Origin: Opeltia flavorubescens
Lineage: Eukaryota > Ascomycota > Lecanoromycetes > Teloschistales > Teloschistaceae
Reading direction: 5' to 3'
Length of the DNA stretch: 64,000 nt
Assembly (NCBI GenBank): GCA_000442125.1
Contig: KE546977.1
Span: forward strand, 992,001 to 1,056,000
The notes under the pieces are model-generated. The model did not search any database, was not told the origin of the DNA, and saw only the letters and a list, made by a program, of their open reading frames with translations. The translations under genes were made by a program, and so were the position numbers. How positions within the stretch are numbered: position 1 is the stretch's first letter; each line of letters begins with the position of its first letter. Below, piece by piece: positions 32,431 through 43,527 of this stretch.

Positions 32431-34650
32431 ATGTCTTCAGATTTCCTGCCTCCAAATCCATGTCTTATAGCGGTTCTACTGGTTGCAAAGATCAACTGGG
32501 AACCTCACATAGTCTTTCATTACCCACCAAGACCTGGTGAAGATAATACTCGCTTTACACGTTATCTAGCAGCTCAGGAAAAAGACCGAGAAGGATCAAG
32601 CTCTACTGATGAAGATAGTAGCAGCTCTCATGACGAGGAATTGGCCAATGAGAAGCTCAAGGAATCCAAGACCGGAGAAAATACACCCGAACTAGACGTC
32701 GAGGAACCAGGATCCGTTTCGCCCGAGAAGAACGACATTTGGAGAGCCCAGTATGAAAAGCCGAAATGGTATGATTTCTTTGGTCTTGGAGCTTTCGGAC
32801 TTTCCAGGCTGCTATGTCCGCCATCAACTTCGCACAAGCAGAGGTTTGAGATGAGTATTGATGACAAAGCCTTTGTTGGACAGCCTATCTATGCCCGAGA
32901 GGGTGAACATTGGAGAAAGAAGAAGAAAGCAGAGAAATCTAGGCCGAGGAATGCCAGTACTGAAGATGCAAAAGCTGAGGGGCAGTCCAAGGGAGCTGCC
33001 AGCCAGCATGCACCCGCTCAGGAAACCGAGGGATCCGCAACCACTTCAGAGCATGAAGATCGTTCCAAAAATAAGCCTCCATTTCAGGACAGAGCGTTGC
33101 CGACTACTGATAGGGACCAGCCATCGGAAGGGCATGTTCCCGACCCACTTGTACAGAAGGCCCAGCCAAAACCAAAGAAAAGAGAATTCCTCAACATGTT
33201 CCATGTTGTCTTTGTGTTAAATCCTCCACCACTGGAATACCAGCTTCGTGTCAAAGAAATGTATGATCATGTCATTAAGAAGTTCTCTAAAGCTTTGAGA
33301 TGGGAACAGGCCCGCTCCAACCTAGTCCTGCAAGAGGCTACTGCCCTCTTGAAGGAGGCTCCTTTGATGAGAAGGGCTCGTGGTAATGACTATCAAACCC
33401 ATTTCCTACATTCAAGCTGATGGTGTGAAGCGGACGACCAGCCTTTAGCGTCACTCTACCATCGGTGTCTGTCCAAGTCTACACTTGCCAAGGCAATCTC
33501 TGTTTTGTACAATAACATCTCTGTCTCAAGGATCGCCCAGATCAGTCTCTCCCAATTCTCCTCACTGTCTCTTCAGATTCCCATCCCTGCTTCGATCTCT
33601 GCGCTTCCCGGACCTTTGTCGCCTCAGATGCCCGGTCTCTGGCTGACGACAGCTACGTCCCTTCCAGCTGATGATGATCCAAATACGACAAGCTCACAAC
33701 TGGCTTCTCAGTTCACGCTTCTCCTTCTGTCGGATCTTCCTGCGATTTTATCTGAAATTAATGACACGGCTTCTCCCTTAAGCGCCCCTCTTACCCATTT
33801 CCTTCAAATATCAAAACCTACAAAGTCGTTTCTTCAAATCTCTCAATCCTCTGGCATTCCCTTGCCTGACATCCAATTCTTGGCTTCTCACCTCATTTAC
33901 TGGCGCAAAGCGCGTGCTATACCTCCGCTTCACCAGCGTGACACTTACATCGTATCTCCCAATGCGGATATGGGCAAGCTTGTGTCAGCCACATCCAAAT
34001 TTGCCAAGCTCTTTCCTGCTCTGCCATCGCTGCCCAAAATCTTGAACCTCCTCTCTACCCCCAGAGCTTACTCTACACTAATTCCAAGCAAGGATCATAA
34101 GGAAGCATTCATGGGTATCCTAGCATGGCTGCTCCGCGATGGTTGGGTAACACAGCTCAGGACATTTGCCTGGGTCAAAGTACCGTCCCACATTAAAGCG
34201 GTCGTTGAGAGTCAAGGAGACGCAGAAAGAAGTCTCGAGTCGTCCATTGAATTCCAACCTCGAAGGACAGCTGAAGAAAAAGAGACCAGAAGCACACTCA
34301 CTTTACCGCATCCGCCGTCGCCTACATCTAGTACGACTAGCACGCATACCACGATCCCTTTCCGAGCCTCTCCAGGCCCATCAGCTCCTCCATCAGCTCC
34401 ATCGCTGATACAAAATCCTCGCCAGGCCTCAGGTATCTTGTCTCGGTACCTTTCTGCAATTTCCATCCATGTGCTGAAAACTCAGGGCGTAGAAGGTCAA
34501 AAGGCTTGGAATGATTGTTTGAGGTATTTTGATGGTAAACACGCTATCGAAACGATTGCTATCCAAGAAGGATGGAAGAGGAAAAGAGTTGCAGATTTAA
34601 TCGCCGGTTGGGAGTCTGAAGGGCTGTTACTTAAGGGGAGGCATTGGTGA
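32431..34650 (+). CDS. NPR3: Nitrogen permease regulator 3 (GATOR1/SEACIT subunit)
   Basis: Npr3 pairs with Npr2 in the complex that turns TORC1 down during amino-acid or nitrogen shortage at the vacuole. Two exons, 32431-33382 and 33449-34650, give 717 aa. The N-terminus LIAVLLVAKINWEPHIVFHY PPRPG fits the family's longin-type start. It is followed by a disordered acidic and Lys-rich insert, then FLNMFHVVFVLNPPPLEYQL. The 66-nt intron (GTAATG, CTTTAG) joins RRA to SLYHRCLSKSTLAKAISVLY and then ISLSLQIPIP-type text with the LWLTTATSLPADD end of the second block. The C-terminus carries winged-helix-like LSRYLSAISIHVLKTQGV and a final helical segment. A start 15 codons upstream (32386) is in frame but lies outside the conserved beginning. 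Confidence 0.93.
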
Positions 34651-35126
34651 AGGATACTACACTGGCGCGTAGTATGTGTCATCTTAAGGATACCCAGAAA
34701 AAGCATCAAGTCGATTCCTCATCTCCATTCTTCATGCTCACTAAGATGCTGCTGCTTGAGAAGAAGAAGGGATGCCTACCACCTTCGTCGCGAAGGCCCA
34801 TTGCAATATGCCCATCCATTCATATCAGCCGTCCCACCCATAATCTTCGTTGACTCTCGTATCCGTCCCTCGCTCCTTCCAGTCACCAATAAACCCAATC
34901 CCCCAGACAAGCCCTGCCTAATTAAATACCCATCAGCCCTGCTTGATAATCAATCAAAGTCCCTCCTTCCCATCCAATCTTAGATCCCCACCAAACGCCA
35001 AACACACCCTCCCTCCCAAAATAAGTTCTCCTTTCTTCTCACTCGCTTCTTTTTTCGCCACCTCTTATTTCTTTCCTCTTCCCTGCCTATCAACTCATAA
35101 CTCCCCCCGCCTCCGCCATGAACCCA
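34651..35126. other. Intergenic, convergent NPR3 / MGNLC-protein 3' ends
   Basis: 476 bases, strikingly pyrimidine-rich on the plus strand (CCT and TC runs from about 34850). No gene is supported; an open frame across it is an artefact of the composition bias. Confidence 0.5.
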
Positions 35127-35624
35127 TCAATTCCACTCCCTCGCACCCCTCCCCTCCTCAACCTCCCTCCTCCTCCTCTCCTCTCTGCTCAACCCCTCCA
35201 AAGTATCCACCCTCGTCTGCCCCCTTTGCGCCGCCAACTCTCGCGCCAGCTTCCCTTTCTGCCCGCCTGATTTTGCGGCGGCGGCTCGTTCCTATTCATG
35301 GTAAATTAGCCACATGTCGATCTGATCCTAGAACCATGATAGTGGGGAAAGGTGATGGATGGGGGAAGAAGAAGAAGAGGAGGATCATACCTCAGCCGCC
35401 CTAGCAGCAGCCCTTCTCGCATCTTCCGCCGCACTCTCACCTCCGTTCCCTCCTCCTCCTCCTCCACCACCGCCTAATGTCCTCCCTTGCTGAGAAGTCG
35501 CGGATTTCGGGATCTGAGCTCGAGATTGCGGCGGAGGTGGGGCGGAAGAAAGGGTGCGGCCGGGGTGGGAGAAGGGGTCTGAGGAGGAGGGCTTGTTGGC
35601 GGATTTGGAGCAGAGGTTGCCCAT
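35127..35624 (-). CDS. Small fungal protein with MGNLC lipidation-type N-terminus
   Basis: Exons 35391-35624 and 35127-35291 are joined by a 99-nt intron (GTATGA donor, AATAG acceptor), giving 132 aa. The first residues MGNLCSKSANK have Gly2 in a classical N-myristoylation context and Cys5 as a probable palmitoylation site, so the protein is probably held on the cytosolic face of membranes. Residues 20-75 are Pro/Ser-rich and contain PGRTLSSA and QGRTLGG repeats and a run of nine glycines encoded by a CCT/CCA microsatellite. The C-terminal half is a charged helix (ARRAAARAAEERAAAAKSG onward). I recall similar short proteins in other ascomycetes but know no function. The gene is real by splice and phase logic. 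Confidence 0.8.
35449..35475. repeat. CCT/CCA trinucleotide microsatellite (poly-Gly on minus strand)
   Basis: Tandem CCT then CCA units encode the poly-glycine run of the minus-strand MGNLC-type protein; the repeat is likely length-variable between strains. Confidence 0.75.
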
Positions 35625-35977
35625 TTTTAGTTGCGTGGTTTTGCGGAATGGGATGGGGGGAGGTTAGGACGGCAAGGCTGAGTGTGAGGTGGAGGGAGGA
35701 GGGGGGATTAAGTGGAGTTAGGAGTGGAGGAGGAAGAGGGGGCAGGGCGGAATGCGACAAATGCGATGACTAGGTGGATGAATAAAGGGATGACAAAGTC
35801 ATTCAGTATTCAAGAACATCTCGCTATTCCTTTTCATTGCTGGGGTTTGACGGAGTTAGAGGCCAAAAACAAGTGATATATATTTGAATCGGGATATCTT
35901 CAGACAGCTAAACCCAAACAACAAGGTAAAACCCATTCATGATGCCAACTTCCAAAGAATCCTTCAATGATATTTCT
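35625..35977. other. Intergenic between the MGNLC-protein start and PRP5 end
   Basis: 353 bases holding the promoter of the small protein and the PRP5 3' untranslated region. Nothing else is seen. Confidence 0.45.
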
Positions 35978-38900
35978 CTAAAGCACGTTATATCTTCCAC
36001 TAGCAGGCGCTCTAGCATCACTGTCCGCCGCAGCAATGGTGCCTTCCTTCAACAACCGCATGAGCTCTCTCATAGCATTCGTGACCACGACTTCCGTGTC
36101 TCCTTCCACCAGTATATAAAGCTTAGGATTTTCGCCCGCCTGAGGTTCTTTGCCTGCGGCGTAAAAGCTACCCTTGGTCGTAATGGAAGTCCCCGTAGCT
36201 TCGAGGATCTTGGCGACGTTGGTCCTGTTAGTAACAGCCCACCGAGCTTTCTCTGTGCGATTGTTAGCATGTCGAAGATGAAAACACTGAACAGGGTAGA
36301 CTCACGAGGGAAATCGTTGATTTCGAGAGTGGCATGGAATGCACCCGCGTCCGGACCTTTGTTGTCGATTGGAACGCCTTGTCGAAGCTCGCGATTCTTA
36401 CTGAGCCGGTCATGTATATTGGCAGCAGCAGCACCGACTTTAGCAAGAGGGTTCTTGCTGTCAGTAGGTACTTCGGTCTTGTGAACGGTGATCTTCCCAT
36501 CCAAATCAATACCCTTCGGGACACCGGGCAGTGGGGCAGGAGCAGCTGCAGATTGGACAGATGACGCGGCTTTCGCAACCAGATCATCACCCGTCTTGTC
36601 CTTCTCCTTCTCCTCCTTTTCATCCTCCTCTCCTTCGTCACCGGTTTTGTGAGTTTTACGTTGACGTGCCCTGGCTGCATCACGTTCTTGATCTAGACGT
36701 TCAAGACCTTTACCGCCAAAGCCAGAACCACTAGCTTTCTCCTTGCCAGCTTTCACTTTCTCAATGAAGCCATCGGCCAAATTTCGCAAATCTTCAGGGA
36801 TTGGCCGATCACTTTGCTGCAAGGCTTTTGCAATATCAACCGCATATCGCTCCTGCTCGCTAGTGACAAATGTAACGGCTGTCCCAGTATTTCCTGCTCG
36901 ACCGGTCCGGCCAGCACGGTGCACATAGTCTTCCAAATGATTTGGGGCATCGTAATTGACCACCAGTTTCAGTTGCTTCACATCCAAACCACGAGCAGCG
37001 ACCGACGTAGCGATCAGAATTGGTACAACACCGGCTTTGAAATCATCAATGGTAGAGTCACGGTCGATCTGATCTTTTCCACCGTGGATGGACATGCATG
37101 AGTAACCTTTCATCATCAAATCCTTCAAAAGACCATCTGCTGACTCCTGCCGGTCCACGAAGATTAGAGCTCGATCATCTTCATTCTTCTCTTCTTCGTA
37201 GAGATTGCCAAGTAACTCTAGCAATCGGATGAACTTGGTCTCCTCGGAACGAACCTCTACGATCTGAGTGATTTCTGGAGCCACCACACTGCGTCCGCCA
37301 ACTACAATTTCCACTGGCTTAGCAAGTGTTTTGCGAGCGAGAGCCTCCATTTGTCGAGGGAAGGTGGCCGAGAACAGAACCGTCTGCCGATCTGGTCGAA
37401 TATTGGTAAGGATTTTCATCACTTGCGGCTCGAAGCCCATATCAAACATGCGATCAGCTTCGTCGAGTACGACATAGGTAACTCGGCGTAGATTCGTCAC
37501 CCGGCCCGAATTGGCTGCCAGAAGATCTATCATGCGACCGGGGGTACAAACAATGATCTCGGCACCGCGTTTAAGATCCGCTATTTGATCCTTGATTGGG
37601 GCACCTCCATAGGCGCAGACGGCCCGTAGATTGAGAGCTTTGAGAAATGGTTTACACTCTTTATGAATCTGAGTGGCCAGTTCACGAGTAGGAGTCATGA
37701 CCAGGCCAACTGGGCCGTCAAGAGCGTCCAGCGGTCTTTGATCCTTGATGTGACGGAACATGGGGAGTAAGAAGGCTATAGTTTTTCCAGAACCTGTTTT
37801 CGCAACACCTATCACGTCTCGACCGGACATAATCGAAGGAATAGCCTGGGTCTGGATCGATGTAGGCTTATCGTATCCAAGTCTTTGTATCACTTCAAGT
37901 GACTGTGCGCCCAATCCACACTGTGACCATTTCTGAACAGGCTTTGGCGCATCGATCCCTCGTATCTTGATACCATCTAGTTCAAAGCGAAGATTGGTAA
38001 GCTGTTCTTCGGTCATCTCGGCCAATTCCGACGGCTCGTGGTAGAAACTCTTTCTGAACGGTCGGTAATTCAACTTCGCATGATTTACGGTTGGCAGCTC
38101 TTTTTTCTTCTTTTTACTGGCCATGGCGAGGAAATCATCTGGATCGACGGCGACAGTCTTTAGGTCAACATCGTCGTCATCTCCGAATAATGCTTCGGGC
38201 TGTTGCGACTTGGGTTTCGATGTCTTAATACCATTCGGTTTCCCGGGTGTCTTCATTGGATCTCCAAGACCAGTCATGAAGGCATCAAGCGGGTCTTCTT
38301 CCTCATCTAGCTCTACGAGCTCGTCTGTAACACCCTCCTGAGGGCCATTCACCATCGTGACGTCCCCATTTACCTCGGATTGTTCTGCCACAGCTGCTGC
38401 AGGCTCTTCGCCTGCTTGATACGCAAGACTCTGTTCCTGCAAACGTTCCTCTCTTTTCTCTGCGGCAGCTCTCGCGGCAGCAGCTGCTTCCTCCTCCGTG
38501 CCAGCATCCTGCATGTCTTCGTCATCGTCGTTATCATCGTCTTCGCCATCGCCCTTTGCACCGTCAGCCATGGTAGTATCATCAGCTGCAGCTGAGTCTT
38601 CCGGAGGAGGAGTCGGAAGCTTTTCCAGCTTCTTCCGTGAACCTTCTTCTTCCCCAAAATCAAGGCCTGGTTTGGCGGCTGGCTTGTCCCCTTCACTTGT
38701 TGCTTTAGTAGACAGGCCAAAGCCACTGACATTTCCGCGAGCTTTCAATGGCACAGCTGCGGCTAATTTTCCTAGGAAATCGTAAGCAGGATGGATTGAC
38801 TGAAGTTTGAAATTGAAGGGGACTTACCTGTTGAGGGATTTGCTGAGGCTATGCTTCGATTAGCTTTGGACGCAGCATTTGTAGAAGTCAAGGTGGCGGA

Positions 38901-39812
38901 CGTTTTAGCAACTTCTGGTAACGCAATATCCGTTCCTAGCTTTGATGCGCCAGCCGATCCGGATGTAGCTTTTTTGACAATAGCTTTGGGATCAAATTTC
39001 CCTGCATATGGTTTTGGAGAGACGTCGCCGTTCGTGACAGTGGCAGGCTCCGGGGACGCAGGGGCGACCGGCGAAGCGTTTGCTCTTTTATCCATTTCAT
39101 CAAGGAGCCCGCGAGTTCCTGCGGCTTCGAGCTGTTCTTGCTTCCGACTTTTTTCGGCAGCTTGCTTTTGCTTCCAGGCCTCTAGCTTCGCCAATCGTTC
39201 AGCCTTCTTTTCTTCTTCCGTCGGAGCTGGCATTGTAGGCTTCTTCGTCTGCTGAGAAGTGCTCAAGTGGTTAACGCTTAATCTAGGTATGAAGGGTCTT
39301 ACACTTACTGCTGCGCTACTAGCACCAGATGACCGATGAGACCTGTCTCGACTGTCACCGCGCCTTTCCTTTCGCCTAGAATCAGGGGAGTCATCCCGCC
39401 TCCGCCGGTGATCTCGAGAATCGTCACGCTTAACTCTGGAGTCTCTTTCACGACTTCTGCGGCGATAATCCCTCCCTAAGTCCCTATCTTTTGATCGGCG
39501 TTTTTCCCTCGACCTATCTCGTCGACTCGATCGGGGGTATTCATCGTCATATCTATCCCGTGACCGATCTCGGTGATATCGTGGTTCGCGGTCCCGATCT
39601 CTTCGCTATAGATATGTATATCAGCGGAAGAACATGATCAGTGCATTGGATATACTTACAGCTGGACTTCTCGACCGAGTTCGGTGCCGGTGACCTCTTC
39701 CGTTGTCCCGCCGGTTTCGATCGTAACGATCTTCATCGCGACGAGTGCGTTTTGAAGCAGAATAGGAGCTGCCTACAGGCGATGGTGAGCGAGCGTCCCC
39801 GTGGCGAGCCAT
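35978..39812 (-). CDS. PRP5: Spliceosomal DEAD-box ATPase Prp5
   Basis: Prp5 proofreads the U2-branch-site helix during prespliceosome formation. Five exons (39660-39812, 39309-39605, 38828-39251, 36306-38771, 35978-36252) total 3615 nt, 1204 aa. An Arg/Ser/Asp-rich N-terminus (starting [16 protein letters not shown]) and an Ala/Lys-rich linker lead to an acidic DPLDAFM segment, the Prp5 hallmark. The helicase core follows with a Q motif, AKTGSGKT near residue 613, [12 protein letters not shown] near 727, SATFPRQ and [10 protein letters not shown]. The last intron (GTGAGT, CACAG) replaces the read-through tail with the conserved C-terminal domain [20 protein letters not shown] and [20 protein letters not shown]. 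It is divergent from the HMG-box gene. Identification and model are strong. Confidence 0.95.
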
Positions 39813-40248
39813 GCCACCAGCTGGATTAGTGAGTTGTACTTCGACCTTGTGGGGAAGGCGAAGCCGCGAGAGGCACACGCTATGTGAAATATCCTGTTCG
39901 TAAGGCAGAAGCAATGTCGCTGCTCACAGCGTACTATCCGTTTGGTCCTCTTAAACTGAGATAACGTCACTGAAGATTTATTGAGTAAAAGGAGGACGCT
40001 GAATCATGGTCCAATATGCAATGTTAGAGCACACTTTTTTGATTTGAGTCAGTTGTCATACGAAATGCTCCCCTCAAACATAGGGCTGCCGCTAAGCCCT
40101 TCCTGATGAAGTGTCTTGGCACGATTCCCAGCCATCAGTTTCAGGGACACGCGACGCTGGTGGAGGTCATCGAGGTAGGAGTTGATGAGACTTGGTTCCA
40201 TTCCTCGCTCCTTCACCCAATTGATGTGAAATCCCAGCCGCAAGTACA
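39813..40248. promoter_or_regulatory. Divergent PRP5 / HMG-box gene region
   Basis: 436 bases between start codons. Short open frames here have no recognisable product. No specific motif is claimed. Confidence 0.4.
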
Positions 40249-41416
40249 ATGATTCTACAGGGCTGTCGAGCTCTTGCTCGTTTGTCTCATATCAGCTCAC
40301 AATGTCTTGACAAGCGTGCAACTTTGTCCCTGGCCTTGAACATCACACGCGTGTCTTCACTTCAGTCACCCCTCCTTGGCAGCGCTGGTCTGACCGAAAT
40401 CACCTCCATTGCATCATCGCCATATCGACATTATGCAACAAATGCTGTTTCCAGACCAAAGGCCCATACAGGTCAGACGACAGGTCGTCCTCGCAAGCAA
40501 CCCTCCACGACTAAAGCTCCCCCGACTAAAGCTGCCAGTAAGCCAGTAGCTAAAAAGCCAGCAGCAAAAAAAACAGCCGCCAAAAAGACGAAATCTAAAG
40601 CGAAGCCAAAAGCCAAACCCCGGACTAAAGCTAAATCAACAAAAGCTCGCAAGAAACCAGCGAAAGCAAAGAAGCCCAAACTAACCGCCGAGCGAAAAGC
40701 GCAGCAGGACATCAGGGACTTGAAGATAAGGGCTCTGTCTCCTCCAAAGGGACTCCCAGCAACAGCATTTTTTGTGTTAATGACGGAGAGTACGAAAGAA
40801 GCGAAGCGCCCCCTTGGACAGGGTCAAGTGAGTGTTGCTGCAGAATGCAGCAGGAGGTATAAGTCATTTAGCCCCGAAGAACGAGAGGTATGTTTATGTT
40901 TACGTCTGGTGTATCAACGCATTGCTAATTTATCGAATAGCACTATAACCATATCGCCAATGGAAACAAGGCCGTCAACGCATCCAAGTATCGCGAATGG
41001 ATTCAATCATTCACTCCTATACAAATTAAAGAGGCAAATAGCGCTCGCCTATCATTAAGGCGTCGGACAAAAGGTACATGGATCAAATTGAAGGATGAAA
41101 GGCTGGTCAAGGGGCTCAGGTCCCCGTATAACCTGTTCTATACCCATCGCTACCGGTCTGGAGACTTTGCGGGCATGAGAGCATTTGAGGCGGCTAAGCT
41201 GATTGGTGCTGAGTGGCGGGGACTGGACGCAAGTGGAAAGATGGTAAGCTCTTGTGGAGAAGCTACAAAGTGATATCGCTGACAAGATGACCTTGCCAGA
41301 CATATTCCCAGCTAGCCGAGGAAGACTCTGCAAGATACGACCAAGAAGTCAAAGCTGTCTATAACCGGGATGTTCAGCATACTAAACCCAAGGCAGCGGC
41401 AGCCGCAGCCGCATAA
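40249..41416 (+). CDS. Mitochondrial HMG-box DNA-packaging protein (Abf2-like)
   Basis: Exons 40249-40887, 40941-41243 and 41300-41416 total 1059 nt, 352 aa. The N-terminus is rich in Arg, Ser, Leu and Ala without acids (MILQGCRALARLSHISSQCL), a probable mitochondrial presequence ending near YRHYATNA. Residues about 80-155 form a histone-H1-like Lys/Ala/Pro linker with repeats such as KKPAAKKTAAKKTKSKAKPK. Two HMG-box-like units follow. The first is around PPKGLPATAFFVLMTE to YNHIANGNKA, the second around LRSPYNLFYTHRYRSG to EWRGLDASGKMTYSQLAEED. The protein probably compacts the mitochondrial nucleoid like Abf2/TFAM or the fungal mtHMG proteins. The C-terminus is an Ala tract. Function is inferred from domains and targeting; nuclear localisation cannot be ruled out given the basic linker. 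Confidence 0.85.
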
Positions 41417-42187
41417 GTCAATGACAGTCTCACCTTTGTTATCGGCACCAGAATAAGGGACGGAGTCGCGGCTCAGGAATAAATCCTTTTGATTCGTTCG
41501 GAGGCAGGTCCGGCTTGAATGATGAATAAGGTATAGTGTAATTTTGATAGCCGTTTATCGTTTCGCCTGGACGAGAAAGTCGAAGGCTGGGTCGCCTTGT
41601 TTGATGGACACCCTCCAATCTCCATGCTTTTCTCTTGGCTTGTGTATTACATCTGGAAGAACGGTGTACGAGGAGAATGGTGGTAGATTCCCGTTGGACG
41701 AAATGTATCCTATAATCCCCAAGACCATTCTCTGGCTTGTGTTATTGATCTCAAAGGGAAAGGAGTATCGTGGATCGCCTGTGCGTCACATCTTCCATTC
41801 AAACTCTTTGCAATCGCTTTGTCCGATCATCTCTTTTACCCTCAGATCTTAGCCCGCGTTCTCACGGCCGTCCTGCCTGGGGTTTCCCTGCCTAGCTGCT
41901 TCAGGCGCTTCTGCGACTTCTTATCATCTTCTGTTCTGTCATGCGCTCGGACCATCGGGGATGATGTTTGCGCAGCTGTCGCCAATCGTTGCGTGTAGAT
42001 GAGCGTCACGCACCCGCAAATCGGCTATTCAACCAGCGCTTGAGCAAATGCTTTTTGGCTGTTTGAACTGCTAGATTCTTACTGCAATGCCGTTACCATT
42101 TAAACTATTCTCTTGGGATGGGGCTTCCCGCGTGTCGATCACCTTGTCTTCTTTCAACGTCCTCTTTTCGATGGTCAGCTAGCAAAC
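41417..42187. other. Intergenic between the HMG-box and secreted-protein genes
   Basis: 771 bases. One open frame (41544-41852, 102 codons) has no recognised similarity, signal or repeat and is not called. The remainder is untranslated or promoter sequence. Confidence 0.45.
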
Positions 42188-43060
42188 ATGTTTTCTTTGC
42201 TCTTGACTCTCTTGTCCATAGGTCAATTCATTTATCATACAGCAGCCCTACCAGCAGGTCCACTAGGTAGCAGCGCAGACGGGTCCATCCTTCTACCTCA
42301 GGCTGATAGCGCCAACTATTCGGAATTCTATGCCCCTTTAAGGGTTTATAACGGCGACAGGATATCAACACAGTCTTCGGGCGTTGGCGCGCGGCCTGGT
42401 GACCATCATTTATGGCCGGAAGTGCCTGCCGCTCAATATTATATCAAATTTCACAAATATGGAGCCGATTTTCCTATAAGTGAGGGGAAAAGCTTGTTGT
42501 AAGATCACCCTCCTTTTACTGCAAAGACCTTTGTGGAGATGATTGAAATCCTATCGTACGAATTTTGTCGTATCTACCTCGACAGCAGCTGTCTTATGGG
42601 ACACTGACTTTCCAAAGCATTGTCCAGCGTTGAGAAAATTCTATAGATCTGACTAACATGCGTTCTTCTCATAGATTCAAAGCCCAGAGCGAAGTCGAGG
42701 GGTGGATAAAGTCGTCCAAGAAGGGATCATACACACCAGTTGATGACGAGCACCAGTAAGTTCATACATTTCAATTCTGTATCATCCTCCCTGGTCCCGA
42801 GCATCTTTCTCAGCTTGATATTTGCCTCCATGAATTACCTAGCTAACAGCCTACGCAGCTGGAGGGAAGGCCGTAGTTTTCTTACCATTAAACCCGAGCA
42901 TTCGGGCTACCTTCTCGGGGATCTGGACAAATATCTCACGTCAATCACCGCATTCCATACTCAGTATGGCGAATATTGGGCGTGGGAGGCACAGCTTTTG
43001 AAGAAGGGTTTCATGGGGGTTTTGATTGCGACGGGTACTGCGAGGTTGCAGACTCGGTAA
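42188..43060 (+). CDS. Small secreted protein, cysteine-free, unknown function
   Basis: Exons 42188-42498, 42675-42755 and 42859-43060 give 197 aa. The first 20 residues (MFSLLLTLLSIGQFIYHTAA) form a signal peptide with likely cleavage near HTAA-LPAG. ATG 42188 was chosen because this hydrophobic run begins there; an in-frame ATG 25 codons upstream would bury it. The mature protein has one Asn-glycosylation site (NYS), no cysteines, and aromatic-rich segments YYIKFHKYGADFPISEG, WREGRSFLTIKPEHSGYLLG and FHTQYGEYWAWEAQLLKKG. I do not recognise the family. An extracellular or cell-wall role, or an effector in a host-associated fungus, is possible. Both introns are longer than average (176 and 103 nt) but phase correctly. 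Confidence 0.8.
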
Positions 43061-43527
43061 GAATGGGGCGGGAAGGGAAGCGAGAAGTTTGGTGATGCGT
43101 GGCGCACTTCATGAATGGAATGATGCGATCTGCTAGTAGAACGAATAAGCTAAGACATGCCGGGCAATAGGAGGAGGGTAAATAGATTGCATGATGCTGG
43201 ATGTATGGGAGTGGGCGGTTTTGTGTCATCTAGGGGCATGTAATCTGAGGAGAATGAGGATATGGGTAAATAGAAAGGGAGGGACTTATATGTATTCATT
43301 GCTTGGATATTATAATTACGAGTGTTGTTCTGTACATGCAAAATTATGCTTATCCAGTATAGGTTTATCCAAGATTACCAAAATTTCATGATATTTCCAT
43401 CACCAGTCCGCGACGATGCCCATGTTCCTCTCCCCTTCGCCAATGTTGAGTATATGTATCTTAAATTCTTCATAAGTGCCAACTCCTCCCACATGATTGA
43501 ATCCCATCTCCCAACCCCCAAAACGAC
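43061..43527. other. Intergenic, convergent 3' ends
   Basis: 467 AT-rich bases between the secreted protein gene and the GPI-type gene, with no supported feature. Confidence 0.45.

Noticed and set aside
34943-35404. 153-codon plus-strand open frame rich in Pro/Ser
   Set aside because: It is a composition artefact of the pyrimidine-rich strand opposite the spliced MGNLC-type gene, whose phase and conserved start are better supported.
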